Positions 50,406 to 59,617 of a stretch of 64,000 bases of DNA are shown here, in pieces (position 1 is the first letter of the stretch; each line of letters opens with the position of its first letter). The stretch lies in assembly GCF_918698085.1 (NCBI RefSeq), contig NZ_CAKKLP010000012.1, positions 89,757-153,756 of the forward strand, read 5' to 3'. The notes beneath the pieces are model-generated. The model saw nothing but the letters and a program-made list of their open reading frames with translations, made no database searches and was not told where the DNA came from. The position numbers were made by a program, and so were the translations under genes. This DNA is from Chryseobacterium sp. Bi04. Lineage in GTDB: Bacteria > Bacteroidota > Bacteroidia > Flavobacteriales > Weeksellaceae.

Positions 50406-53400
50406 ATGAAAAAAACAGCAATTAGTATTGCTATGCTTGGGATATTGTATGTTTCTCAGCGGTTACACGCTTCAGAAATTTATACTGATATGCATACAGC
50501 TTATGTGACAGCTCCACCTGTAACTAAAGTGTTGGAGAAGTTGAGTAAAATAACTAAAACACAATTTTTTTATTCAGTATCAGACCTTGAAGATATTTTG
50601 ATAGATGATCAGGATATTGACTACAGATTATTACATCCTACATTGGATTATTTACAGAAAAATTATCCTATTGAATTTAGCATTCAAAATAATATTGTCA
50701 CCGTAAGAAGATTATCAAGGAAGATTGAAAAGAAAAGCAATATTGAAATAAATCATATTTCTAAAAATGATACCATTACCGAAAAAGCAAAAAAGATCGA
50801 TGAAGTAGTATTGGTAGGTTATGGAAAGCAAAATAAAAAAGATGTATCAGGTTCTATTGCTTCTCTTGTCGAAAAAGACCTGAAAAGTGTAGCCTCAGGC
50901 AATTTTGGGGATATGATTGCCGGAAAGGCCACCGGAATTCAGATTGCTTCAGCAAATGCGAGCCCCGGGTCTTCACCCAATATCCGTATCCGGGGAATCG
51001 GGACGTTAACAGCCGGGGCAAATCCCCTGATCGTTGTTGATGGTTTTCCACTTACAGAAGGAACCAATTTAAATTCAATAGATCCTAATTCTATTGCTTC
51101 GATAGATGTTCTTAAAGATGCAGCCTCAACGGCTATTTATGGATCAAGGGGAGCCAATGGCGTGATTTTAATTCAGACCAAAGAAGGTAAAAAAGGAAAA
51201 CTTGAGGTGACTTTGGATTCCTATTATGGAATTCAGACAAGAAGTGATAATGAAAAGTTCGTTAATGCTTATGATATGGCCGTTTTCATGAAAGAATCCA
51301 GGGATAATAATTATCTTTCAAAAGGCGTCAACAGAAGTACTTTGGACGATACAGCAACAAGAATTTCTAAAGGAGCTACCTTGAGAGAACTTGTTCCTGA
51401 TTATTTAACACCTTACTTGAACAAGCAACCCGGGCTCACAGATACTGACTGGTATTCAGTCGTATTAAGACCTGCTCCTATTAGCAACACTTCACTGAAT
51501 ATTCTTGGAGGAAGTGAAACAACAAAATACTCATTTACAGGAAGCTATCTGAACCAAAAAGGAATTCTGATTGGAACTGATTATGAGAAGTACTCCGGAA
51601 ATATCAATCTGGTTACCAATATAACAGATCAACTGAAATTTGGAGTTTCCATGACTCCCTCTTTCTCAAAAGGAAGTTTTTTTGATATGGTAAACGGAGG
51701 AAGAACTTATAATCTTCTTCAAATGGCCACTACCATGTATCCGTTCTTTACCCCGAAGGATACCGATGGAAATCTTATTATTTCTCAACAGATAAAAGTA
51801 AATGGCCCTACGGATGGCGCTTTGGTTGAAAATCCTGTTGCTATTGCAGAAATGACAAAAAGGAAATATACTTTATTTAAAACATTTGGAAATATTTTTG
51901 GAGAATGGAATTTTTTAAGGGATTTTAAGTATAAAATTTCCGCAGGTGGAGATTATACAAATTATGAGTACAATTTTTTTGATCCATCAACGGTAGGAAG
52001 CTATAGAACTTCCGCTCCCGACGTTACCACAGCAAGCAGAACAGAGTATATTACCCAGAATTATCTGATTGAAAACTTACTGACTTATGATAAAAAGATT
52101 GATAGCCATTCTTTTAACGCCATTTTGGGACAGTCTTATCAAAGTGAAAATTCAAATCAAACTACAACTTTAGCTACTGGTTTTCCGGATAACAGTCTGG
52201 AAAATATTTCCGGTGGTACATCATTTAAAATTGATATCAATCAGTATAAATGGGCACTTATTTCTTATTTTACAAGACTCAGTTATACCTACAACAGTAA
52301 ATATAGCCTCATGGCATCTTATAGAAGAGATGGATCATCAAGATTCGGGGCTCATTCCAAATGGGGAAACTTTTATGCCTTATCATTAGGATGGACTGTA
52401 AGTAAAGAACGTTTCTTTATGGAAAATAAGTGGTTGGATCCTTTGAAATTGAGGTTTAGTTTAGGAACAAACGGAAATAATCAGATTCCGAATTTTGGCT
52501 CACTATCCCTGATGGAAAAAGAAAACTATGTTTTTGGAGGAATATTGGTACCCGGATATCGATCTTCCACAGCAGCAAGCTTTGACCTTTCCTGGGAAAA
52601 ATCAAAATCTGTGAATTTTGGAATTGATTTCGGGTTGTTTAATAAGTACTTAAATGTATCTGCTGACTATTATATTTTAAATAGAAACGGCTTGTTATTA
52701 GATGTGCCGGTTCCCCAGCAATCCGGATACTCTACATTGCTTCAGAATATTGGAAAAATCAGAAACAGAGGTTTAGAAATACAGCTTTCATTGAAAGCTA
52801 TTCATATAGGAGAAGACTTTGAATATTCAAGTAATTTTAGTTTTTCTACTAATACCAATAAAGTATTGGCTCTTGCAAATGGGCAGTCACAAATTGTAAC
52901 CGGAGCAAATAATTTTGCAGTAACAAGAGTTGGTGGTTCTATTGCTGAAATGTATGGCTATACTATTCTGGGAATTTATAAAAGCCAACAGGAAATAGAT
53001 AATTCAGCTCATATTCCGGGAACATTAGTAGGAGATTATATGATGGAGGATATCAATAAAGACGGCAAGATTGATGCCAATGACAAGAAAAGTTTTGGCT
53101 CCGGAATTCCTAAATATGTGATAGGCTTCACCCATTCATTCCGATATAAAAATTTTGACCTTAATTTTACATTATATAGTGAGCTAAGCAGGAAAATCTA
53201 TAACGGAGACCAGGTAAATAGTACAGAATCAGGGGAAGGTTTTGGAATGGCAACTCAGAACTATTTTGACAACAGATATAACCCGGTTACCAATCCCAAC
53301 GGAATGTATGCAATGCCCAATATGAACTTCTCAAATAATAGAAAAGAAGCCAGAACTTCCAGTATTTTCTTTAAAAATGGAGATTATGTAAGATTAAGAT

Positions 53401-53618
53401 CCTTAAGGCTTGCTTATAATCTTCCCCAACAGCTGGTTTCTGCCTTAAAGGTAAAATCAATTCAACTGTATTTTGTAGGAAACAATCTTTTCACCATAAC
53501 TTCTTATAAAGGACAAAATCTTGATGCAACTTCAGAAAGTATTCTCACGCAAGGCTATGACAACGGTTATTATCCGGTAGCAAGAATCTATTCTTTTGGA
53601 ATGAATATGAAATTTTAA
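50406..53618 (+). CDS. SusC/RagA-type transporter with STN signalling domain
   Basis: A 1,070-residue TonB-linked channel. After the signal peptide, residues about 35-100 form an STN (secretin/TonB N-terminal) domain (APPVTKVLEKLSKITKTQFF), which contacts FecR. Then come a TonB-box region with IDEVVLVGYGKQNKKDVSGS, the plug (IRIRGIGTLTAGANPLIVVD, ASIDVLKDAASTAIYGSRGA) and the barrel ending FGMNMKF with a terminal Phe. Unlike the SusC at 9387 it carries the signalling domain, in line with the preceding sigma/anti-sigma pair. It imports a ligand delivered by the SusD-like protein 27 nt downstream. Confidence 0.94.
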   Translation: MKKTAISIAMLGILYVSQRLHASEIYTDMHTAYVTAPPVTKVLEKLSKITKTQFFYSVSDLEDILIDDQDIDYRLLHPTLDYLQKNYPIEFSIQNNIVTVRRLSRKIEKKSNIEINHISKNDTITEKAKKIDEVVLVGYGKQNKKDVSGSIASLVEKDLKSVASGNFGDMIAGKATGIQIASANASPGSSPNIRIRGIGTLTAGANPLIVVDGFPLTEGTNLNSIDPNSIASIDVLKDAASTAIYGSRGANGVILIQTKEGKKGKLEVTLDSYYGIQTRSDNEKFVNAYDMAVFMKESRDNNYLSKGVNRSTLDDTATRISKGATLRELVPDYLTPYLNKQPGLTDTDWYSVVLRPAPISNTSLNILGGSETTKYSFTGSYLNQKGILIGTDYEKYSGNINLVTNITDQLKFGVSMTPSFSKGSFFDMVNGGRTYNLLQMATTMYPFFTPKDTDGNLIISQQIKVNGPTDGALVENPVAIAEMTKRKYTLFKTFGNIFGEWNFLRDFKYKISAGGDYTNYEYNFFDPSTVGSYRTSAPDVTTASRTEYITQNYLIENLLTYDKKIDSHSFNAILGQSYQSENSNQTTTLATGFPDNSLENISGGTSFKIDINQYKWALISYFTRLSYTYNSKYSLMASYRRDGSSRFGAHSKWGNFYALSLGWTVSKERFFMENKWLDPLKLRFSLGTNGNNQIPNFGSLSLMEKENYVFGGILVPGYRSSTAASFDLSWEKSKSVNFGIDFGLFNKYLNVSADYYILNRNGLLLDVPVPQQSGYSTLLQNIGKIRNRGLEIQLSLKAIHIGEDFEYSSNFSFSTNTNKVLALANGQSQIVTGANNFAVTRVGGSIAEMYGYTILGIYKSQQEIDNSAHIPGTLVGDYMMEDINKDGKIDANDKKSFGSGIPKYVIGFTHSFRYKNFDLNFTLYSELSRKIYNGDQVNSTESGEGFGMATQNYFDNRYNPVTNPNGMYAMPNMNFSNNRKEARTSSIFFKNGDYVRLRSLRLAYNLPQQLVSALKVKSIQLYFVGNNLFTITSYKGQNLDATSESILTQGYDNGYYPVARIYSFGMNMKF

Positions 53619-53645
53619 TTTGAATGCAACCTTAATATTTTAAAA

Positions 53646-55046
53646 ATGAAAAAATTATATATCCCTTTACTTTCTTTATTCTTATTGCAATCCTGCTCAT
53701 CTGATCTTTTAAATACCTCTCCTGAAAGTATTAAGCAAACAGATAATTTTTACAAAGATGAAACTCAGTTGGAGCAAGGTGTGAATGCAGTATATGGCTC
53801 ACTTCAATATGTGGGGCAATATCAGTTAGCAATGCTGGCTATTGGAGAAATTCCATCAGATAATACTTATGATGAAGTTCCTGCCAACGATAATTTTACC
53901 TATGGAGAGCTTGATTTTTTTACAGTTCAGCCTAATAATTCTTTGCTGGCAAGCACCTGGAAAGAAAATTATATCGGAATTCAGCAGGCTAATATTGTTT
54001 TAAACAGAATTGGAAATGTTCCTATGAATCCTTCACAGAAAAATATCAGGATAGGTGAAATAAAATTTTTAAGAGCATTGATGTATTTTAACCTTGTAAG
54101 AATTTTTGGGGATGTCCCTTTGGTCACCAAGGAAAGTGTTAATGTCAACGATTATTTTGGGCAAGGAAGAACTTCAATAGAAATCGTTTATGGTTTTGTT
54201 GAATCCGAGCTTAAAGATGCCATTTCATTACTTCCTGAGACTACTTCTCAAAAAGGAAGAGTGACAAAAGGAGCTGCATTGGGAATCCTGGGAAAAGTTT
54301 TGATGACAAGGAATAAATATAATGAGGCTTTACCTTTTCTGAAGCAGGTTGAGGGTCTAGGATATAGTTTGTTGACTGATGTTACTAAGATATTTGATGT
54401 AACAAATAAAAATAATGCAGAGGTTATTTTCGATGTACAGTTTGCTTCAGGATTAAATGGGAATTCAGAAGGAAGTCAGGCATATCAGATGTTCAGTCCA
54501 TCAGGGTTTTCTTCCGGGGCAAAAGGTCATAACCTTCCTACAAAAGAGATTTATAATGTTTTTACGACAGGAGACAAAAGAAGAGATGCTTACATCGGTT
54601 TAACGAATAATGGAATTCCTTATTCAAAAAAACTAACAAAGTCGGCTACAGCTCCTGCAGATGGAGGAAGTAATGTTGTAATACTTCGTTTGGCAGATGT
54701 TTACCTACTTGTTGCAGAGTGTTATGCAAAATCCAATGACCTGGTGAATGGAAATTTATATCTCAATAAAATTAAAAACAGAGCTGGTCTTCCTTCTGTA
54801 AATATTACTGATCAGACTTTGTTATTAGAAGAAATTGCCCTGGAGAGAAGGAAAGAACTGGTAGGTGAAGGGCACAGATGGTTTGATCTGGTGAGAACAG
54901 GAAAAGCACTTCAGGTGATGACAGCACATTTTCAGAACACCCCGGGATACGGAACGGCTACCATCCAATCACATAATTTAATTATGCCTGTTCCCCAAAA
55001 TCAGATTAATACAGATCCTGCTATTCAACAAAATCCAGGATATTAA
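53646..55046 (+). CDS. SusD/RagB-family lipoprotein
   Basis: A 466-residue surface lipoprotein: lipobox LLSLFLLQSC (Cys17), then DLLNTSPESIKQTDNFYKDE, LRALMYFNLVRIFGDVPLVT (the SusD signature), LADVYLLVAECYAK and ERRKELVGEGHRWFDLVRTG followed by MPVPQNQINTDP. All standard family marks are present. It is the ligand-capturing lid of the SusC channel at 50406. The downstream phosphodiesterase genes point to a glycerophosphodiester or phospholipid-derived ligand. Confidence 0.94.
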   Translation: MKKLYIPLLSLFLLQSCSSDLLNTSPESIKQTDNFYKDETQLEQGVNAVYGSLQYVGQYQLAMLAIGEIPSDNTYDEVPANDNFTYGELDFFTVQPNNSLLASTWKENYIGIQQANIVLNRIGNVPMNPSQKNIRIGEIKFLRALMYFNLVRIFGDVPLVTKESVNVNDYFGQGRTSIEIVYGFVESELKDAISLLPETTSQKGRVTKGAALGILGKVLMTRNKYNEALPFLKQVEGLGYSLLTDVTKIFDVTNKNNAEVIFDVQFASGLNGNSEGSQAYQMFSPSGFSSGAKGHNLPTKEIYNVFTTGDKRRDAYIGLTNNGIPYSKKLTKSATAPADGGSNVVILRLADVYLLVAECYAKSNDLVNGNLYLNKIKNRAGLPSVNITDQTLLLEEIALERRKELVGEGHRWFDLVRTGKALQVMTAHFQNTPGYGTATIQSHNLIMPVPQNQINTDPAIQQNPGY

Positions 55047-55057
55047 AATATACTTGT

Positions 55058-55954
55058 ATGAAAAAAATAATAGAAAATATCAGTAAATTTTCTTTTGGGT
55101 TAGTTTTGCTATGCACCTCTATTACAGCCTATTCTCAACTATCATTAAGCAAATTTCCTGATAACAGGATCATGGTAGTAGCCCATCGGGCTGATTGGCG
55201 TGAAGCTCCTGAAAATTCAATTATGGCTATAAAAAAAGCAATAGAGAAAGGGGTTAATATGGTAGAAATAGATTTGTCCTTAACAAAAGATAATGTTTTG
55301 ATTTTAATGCATGACAAAACTATTGACCGGACGACTACCGGAAAAGGAAAACCCTCTGATTATACATTAGAAGAAATTAAAAAACTATACCTGAAAGACG
55401 GATTAGGAGTCGCCACGAAGATGAGAGTCCCTACCCTTAGTGAAGTATTGGATGTAACAGATGGCAAAATTTTCATTAATCTGGATAAAGCATTTGACTA
55501 TTTTGATTTGGTTTATCCGGTTTTAAAGAAAAGAAATATGCTTGATCAGGTTCTTTTCAAAGGAACAGCAGGCTATGATGAATTTAATCAAAAATATGGA
55601 AAAATAAAAAATGAGATTCATTATATGCCAATTGTAAGGCTGGATTCCGGAGAGGGCTGGCCCAAGGTCAATAATTATTTAAAAAATTACAGGGTGTATG
55701 GTTTTGAATTTACTTTAGGCCCGGACGAGAGCCATTTAATTAATTTTAAAGATGTTCAGGAAAAAGGAGTAAAAGTCTGGGTAAATTCTTTATGGCCTAA
55801 TCTAAGTGCCGGTCACAATGATGATCAGATACTCGAAAACCCAAATGTCTATGAATGGTATCCCAATCATGATGTCAACATAATACAGACCGATAGGCCT
55901 AAGGAATTGATCGATTTTTTAAAAAAGAAAAATCTTTATTCTCCAGCCAGGTAA
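55058..55954 (+). CDS. Glycerophosphodiester phosphodiesterase family protein
   Basis: A 298-residue exported TIM-barrel enzyme (signal peptide FSFGLVLLCTSITAYS). GDPD marks: His43 in VVAHRADWREAPENS, the metal-binding pair in VEIDLSLTKD and the second His in LMHDKTIDRTT. The canonical HRG is HRA here, as in the next gene. It should hydrolyse glycerophosphodiesters to glycerol-3-phosphate and an alcohol, in the periplasm or at the surface, with Ca or Mg. It lies 11 nt after the SusD gene. Confidence 0.9.
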   Translation: MKKIIENISKFSFGLVLLCTSITAYSQLSLSKFPDNRIMVVAHRADWREAPENSIMAIKKAIEKGVNMVEIDLSLTKDNVLILMHDKTIDRTTTGKGKPSDYTLEEIKKLYLKDGLGVATKMRVPTLSEVLDVTDGKIFINLDKAFDYFDLVYPVLKKRNMLDQVLFKGTAGYDEFNQKYGKIKNEIHYMPIVRLDSGEGWPKVNNYLKNYRVYGFEFTLGPDESHLINFKDVQEKGVKVWVNSLWPNLSAGHNDDQILENPNVYEWYPNHDVNIIQTDRPKELIDFLKKKNLYSPAR

Positions 55955-56157
55955 GGCACCATTCATTTCTGTTATTTTCACAAAATGATTAACTATTAAC
56001 TGTTTGATCTGATAAATTAATAAAATATTTTAATTTAACTAATTGTAAGTCAGTTAATTATTAATTAAAATTAATATTGATTTTAACTTTTAATAATTCA
56101 ATATATTGTGAAAATATATAAATTTATAATCAAAAAACAACCCTAATTTTTAACAAT

Positions 56158-57294
56158 ATGAATTCATTAAAACTTTTCAGAAGAAGAATTTTAAAAAGCG
56201 CTGTTGCTTTAATTCTTTATTTAGGAACCAACCAGCAAATTCATGCACAAGGTGGCTTCTACAACACGACACCTCCCCCAACGACTGTCAGGCCCAGTGT
56301 GGATCTTTTAAGGGCTACCCTACTGAACGGAAATAAAAATCCGGGATATGTATTCCTAGCCCTTCACAGAGCAGCATGGATTGACGGAACCCCTGAAAAT
56401 TCGATTCTGGCCGTCTCAAAAGCAGCCAATAACCGCAATGTAGACATGATTGAGATTGATCTCAAAACGAGCAAAGACGGAAAAGTGTACCTGATGCATG
56501 ATGACTACCTCCAGCGTACTACCAATTTTCTGGATTTGTACCCCAATACGTACGGTACAGGAAAAGATAATTATGGAAAAGCAAGTGAATATTCATGGAA
56601 CGAACTGAGCAGGTTGAGATTGAAAAATGAAGAAAAAACATATACGAATGAGAAAATTCCGCTGTTGCAGGAAGCAATTACTGTTGCACTTGGAGCAGGT
56701 GTATTTCTCCAGCTTGATATCAATGATGACAGGACTTTTCAGGAAGCTATGAAGGTTGTACAAGCTGCAAATGCATTTTCAGTTGTCATGTTTAAAGGAA
56801 ATAAAACACCCAATCAGTTTACTCCTTTTTTCAATCAGCTGACTGAGGCTCAGAAAAAGCAAATTATTTTTGCTCCTTTTGTAAAAATAGATTCTACACC
56901 GGATGGCACTACTACTGCTGATCCTATGAAGTTCTATGAACAGTGGGAAAGCTGGAGAAGAAGCAACCCTGCCTATACAGGAGTTGCCGGATTATATGAG
57001 ATGGTATTTAAAACCCCTGCGGATACAGGCCTATTCCTGGTGGCTGAAAAAATAAGAGCCGGAGGGAAAAGAACCGGTACTTTTTCTGCACAGCCGGAAT
57101 ATTATCGGGGGCGGTATATCGGAAATGTCAATATCAATCAATGCTGCGCCAATAACCCAGAAAATGACCGGAGAGGAGATTTTGATTTTATCCTTGCTCC
57201 CAATAATAATAAAAATGCTGGGATCAACGGCTATATCATAACAGATGAAGTCACAACTTTTTTAGAATATTTTCCTAACAGAGTTATCCAGTAA
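56158..57294 (+). CDS. Second glycerophosphodiesterase family protein
   Basis: A 378-residue exported protein (signal peptide KSAVALILYLGTNQQIHAQ) of the same family as the previous gene: LALHRAAWIDGTPENS, MIEIDLKTSKDGKVYLMHDD and LQRTT are present. Compared with the first it has an extended N-terminus and about 50 extra residues in the middle and end (insert near TYGTGKDNYGK, Cys pair in INQCCANNPEND). It also has HRA in place of HRG. A 203-nt AT-rich gap precedes it, so it may have its own promoter although it runs in the same direction. Paralogue specialisation for a different head group is likely. Confidence 0.88.
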   Translation: MNSLKLFRRRILKSAVALILYLGTNQQIHAQGGFYNTTPPPTTVRPSVDLLRATLLNGNKNPGYVFLALHRAAWIDGTPENSILAVSKAANNRNVDMIEIDLKTSKDGKVYLMHDDYLQRTTNFLDLYPNTYGTGKDNYGKASEYSWNELSRLRLKNEEKTYTNEKIPLLQEAITVALGAGVFLQLDINDDRTFQEAMKVVQAANAFSVVMFKGNKTPNQFTPFFNQLTEAQKKQIIFAPFVKIDSTPDGTTTADPMKFYEQWESWRRSNPAYTGVAGLYEMVFKTPADTGLFLVAEKIRAGGKRTGTFSAQPEYYRGRYIGNVNINQCCANNPENDRRGDFDFILAPNNNKNAGINGYIITDEVTTFLEYFPNRVIQ

Positions 57295-57347
57295 TACCAT
57301 GAAAACAAGATACAACCGGCTAATTACTAATCTAAAAATATTTTCTT

Positions 57348-59534
57348 ATGAAACCATCTAATCATACTTTATATAAAGATCCTTTTTTGAAAGAAAAAAA
57401 ACCTGCTTCACCCTTTACAGCTTATTTCCTCTTTTTCATCCTTATAACATCCATCTCTCCGCTTTCTGCCCAGGAAGTATTTGACAACACTGCTACGGGA
57501 GAGTATTCTGCGAATACACAGGTTGCTAATTTATATGACCTGGCCCTCAGCAATTCATCCACCTGGCAAAATGATTTTAAGCATTCTACCAATACTGCTT
57601 ATAAATTACAGGGAAACGCTAATACGGGGACTGCTGATAGATTTGGAAACCCTTCCCAGGCATTGTACTTCAATCAATATCAAAACATTACGATCCCTTC
57701 GGGGCCCATTAAAGATATTGTAAGCAGTAATAATGGATTTTCTGTTTCTGCATGGATCAAAGTTCCTGATAATGGAAAAGATTGCAGCATCTTAAGCTTT
57801 ACCAACCCTGCTAATGGAAATAAGGAAGATATTCAGCTGCGGATGAAAGACGGCTATTTTCAGATATTAAAATATTCTGCAGTTGCTCAAAAAAAAGTGG
57901 TATTAGGACAGGCACGATACAAAATAAGCTATTACAGTGACAACACTCAAAATGAAATATATCCGGGACCTGATGAATACGGAGCTGGCTACATCTATTT
58001 CATGCTGAGCTCTAATAAATATTCTACCCGGTTGTATTTCAGCCGCCCGGGAGGACGTTTATATGCCAATTATTTCTGGTTTGGATTGTCTGATGTGCTT
58101 ACCAATACCCATACGGCTACTTTTGGCACTGTTAACAACCAGCAAGGGGCTATATTAAGCGCAGTGGATGATATTATGGTGTATAAAGAAATGCTTACTC
58201 CGGAATTAGCGAATAACCACTTTCTGGTTCAGTCTCCGATATACCCATCAAGATCTTATATTGTAAGAAACTATCAGAATAAGCCTGTTGCTCCTGAAGG
58301 AAATACGTATGAGAGCGGATATATAAAGGCAATATCTGTTTTTAACCCTTATGAAGGTACCTATGGCGGTGCAAGATGGCAGCTCCCGGTCAGGGAAATT
58401 TCTGGCGGGAAAAAGCTAATAAATTTTCTCAATGCCAAATCATACCTGCCTATTGCAAGATGGAATGCCAATTCAGGAAATTATTTTTACCAGGAAAATG
58501 GTGATTATAATTCTGGAAGACAGCTTTTTGAAGCTCTCCGTATCACCAATCCAAATAATCTGACAGACTATAAGCAGAATACTTTTACATTCCTTATCAA
58601 TGAATACAGATCAGACATGTATCAGCTGGGGTTCTCAGGGAATGAACTGTATGTGCAGTATCCTAATAAGCCTGATGATAACTGGTCTATTCAGGGGTCT
58701 TTCAGCACGGCAGTCAGAGAAAGATTTTCTCCTGTCAGCGAACTGGGAGTACGGTTGATCAATTATGGTACAAAACAAAGTATGGCACTTAATAATTCAA
58801 GTGGATCTAATTATTACTTATATCAAAGCTCTTCTACTTTTGAACCATTCTCTTTGGCAAGGCTGACGCCTAGATTTAGTGAGGCCAATTATAAATATGG
58901 ATATGAAGATTTTAGATTTAGCAATATGGCAAAAAATTCTAGTCTGGCACTTAAAGGAGGTATAAAAAGTACTACTGAGCAAGATTATTTATGGTTGGAC
59001 GAGGCTAATAGAGCTAACTTTCAGCTGTCTTATGTGAAAGACGATCCCAATGGAAAACCTTTATACCTTGTAAGAATAAACAATGGATACGGTGCCAGAA
59101 TATTAATTCCAAATTATGAAACAGGAGGATATACGTATATTACCCAGAATTCTATTGTAGAAGACGGACCTTCATATCCTGATAATTATCTGTGGTCTTT
59201 AAATATGATTTATATTGAGGACGGTGATATTGTAGTGGCAAGAACAACAAAAGCGGCTCGTCCTGATATTACTGAGACCCAGGCATTAAATGTGTATCCT
59301 AATCCTGTAAAAGGAAATGCTACGATAGAATATACATTATCAAAATCCGGCCCTGTCAAAGTGTATATTACTAGCGCTACCGGAGCATTAGTAAAAACAG
59401 TAAAAGAGAATACTCAAAACAAAGGAACCTATAAAGAATCTCTTGATACATCCGGCTGGGTTTCCGGAGTATATTTCTGTGTACTTCAAACTGATGGACA
59501 AAAGATAATAACTAAAAAAATTATTGTACAATAA
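57348..59534 (+). CDS. T9SS-exported protein with LamG-like domain
   Basis: A 728-residue secreted protein. A hydrophobic segment near residues 22-44 (FTAYFLFFILITSISPLSAQ) is the signal peptide, longer than usual at its N-side. About 50-290 form a concanavalin/LamG-like jelly roll (FSVSAWIKVPDNGKDCSILS, LSAVDDIMVYKEMLTPELAN). The middle (290-640) has no family I recognise; it contains repeated LINYGT/LYQSS-type strands. The last 80 residues are a clear T9SS type A sorting domain (LNVYPNPVKGNATIEY, SGVYFCVL, KKIIVQ). It follows the phosphodiesterases by 53 nt and probably binds the surface polymer or membrane that the locus works on. Confidence 0.85.
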   Translation: MKPSNHTLYKDPFLKEKKPASPFTAYFLFFILITSISPLSAQEVFDNTATGEYSANTQVANLYDLALSNSSTWQNDFKHSTNTAYKLQGNANTGTADRFGNPSQALYFNQYQNITIPSGPIKDIVSSNNGFSVSAWIKVPDNGKDCSILSFTNPANGNKEDIQLRMKDGYFQILKYSAVAQKKVVLGQARYKISYYSDNTQNEIYPGPDEYGAGYIYFMLSSNKYSTRLYFSRPGGRLYANYFWFGLSDVLTNTHTATFGTVNNQQGAILSAVDDIMVYKEMLTPELANNHFLVQSPIYPSRSYIVRNYQNKPVAPEGNTYESGYIKAISVFNPYEGTYGGARWQLPVREISGGKKLINFLNAKSYLPIARWNANSGNYFYQENGDYNSGRQLFEALRITNPNNLTDYKQNTFTFLINEYRSDMYQLGFSGNELYVQYPNKPDDNWSIQGSFSTAVRERFSPVSELGVRLINYGTKQSMALNNSSGSNYYLYQSSSTFEPFSLARLTPRFSEANYKYGYEDFRFSNMAKNSSLALKGGIKSTTEQDYLWLDEANRANFQLSYVKDDPNGKPLYLVRINNGYGARILIPNYETGGYTYITQNSIVEDGPSYPDNYLWSLNMIYIEDGDIVVARTTKAARPDITETQALNVYPNPVKGNATIEYTLSKSGPVKVYITSATGALVKTVKENTQNKGTYKESLDTSGWVSGVYFCVLQTDGQKIITKKIIVQ

Positions 59535-59559
59535 ATTATTTTTCATCAATATAACCTAA

Positions 59560-59596
59560 AGTAAACAGCCTTCATTCACATGAAGGCTGTTTTACT
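59560..59596. terminator. Bidirectional terminator after the T9SS gene
   Basis: AACAGCCTTCA / TGAAGGCTGTT, an 11-bp stem with a 6-nt loop, extended by AGTAA/TTACT and a TTTT run. It lies between convergent genes. Confidence 0.85.
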
Positions 59597-59617
59597 CTAT
59601 CAATTAAAAAAATACTG

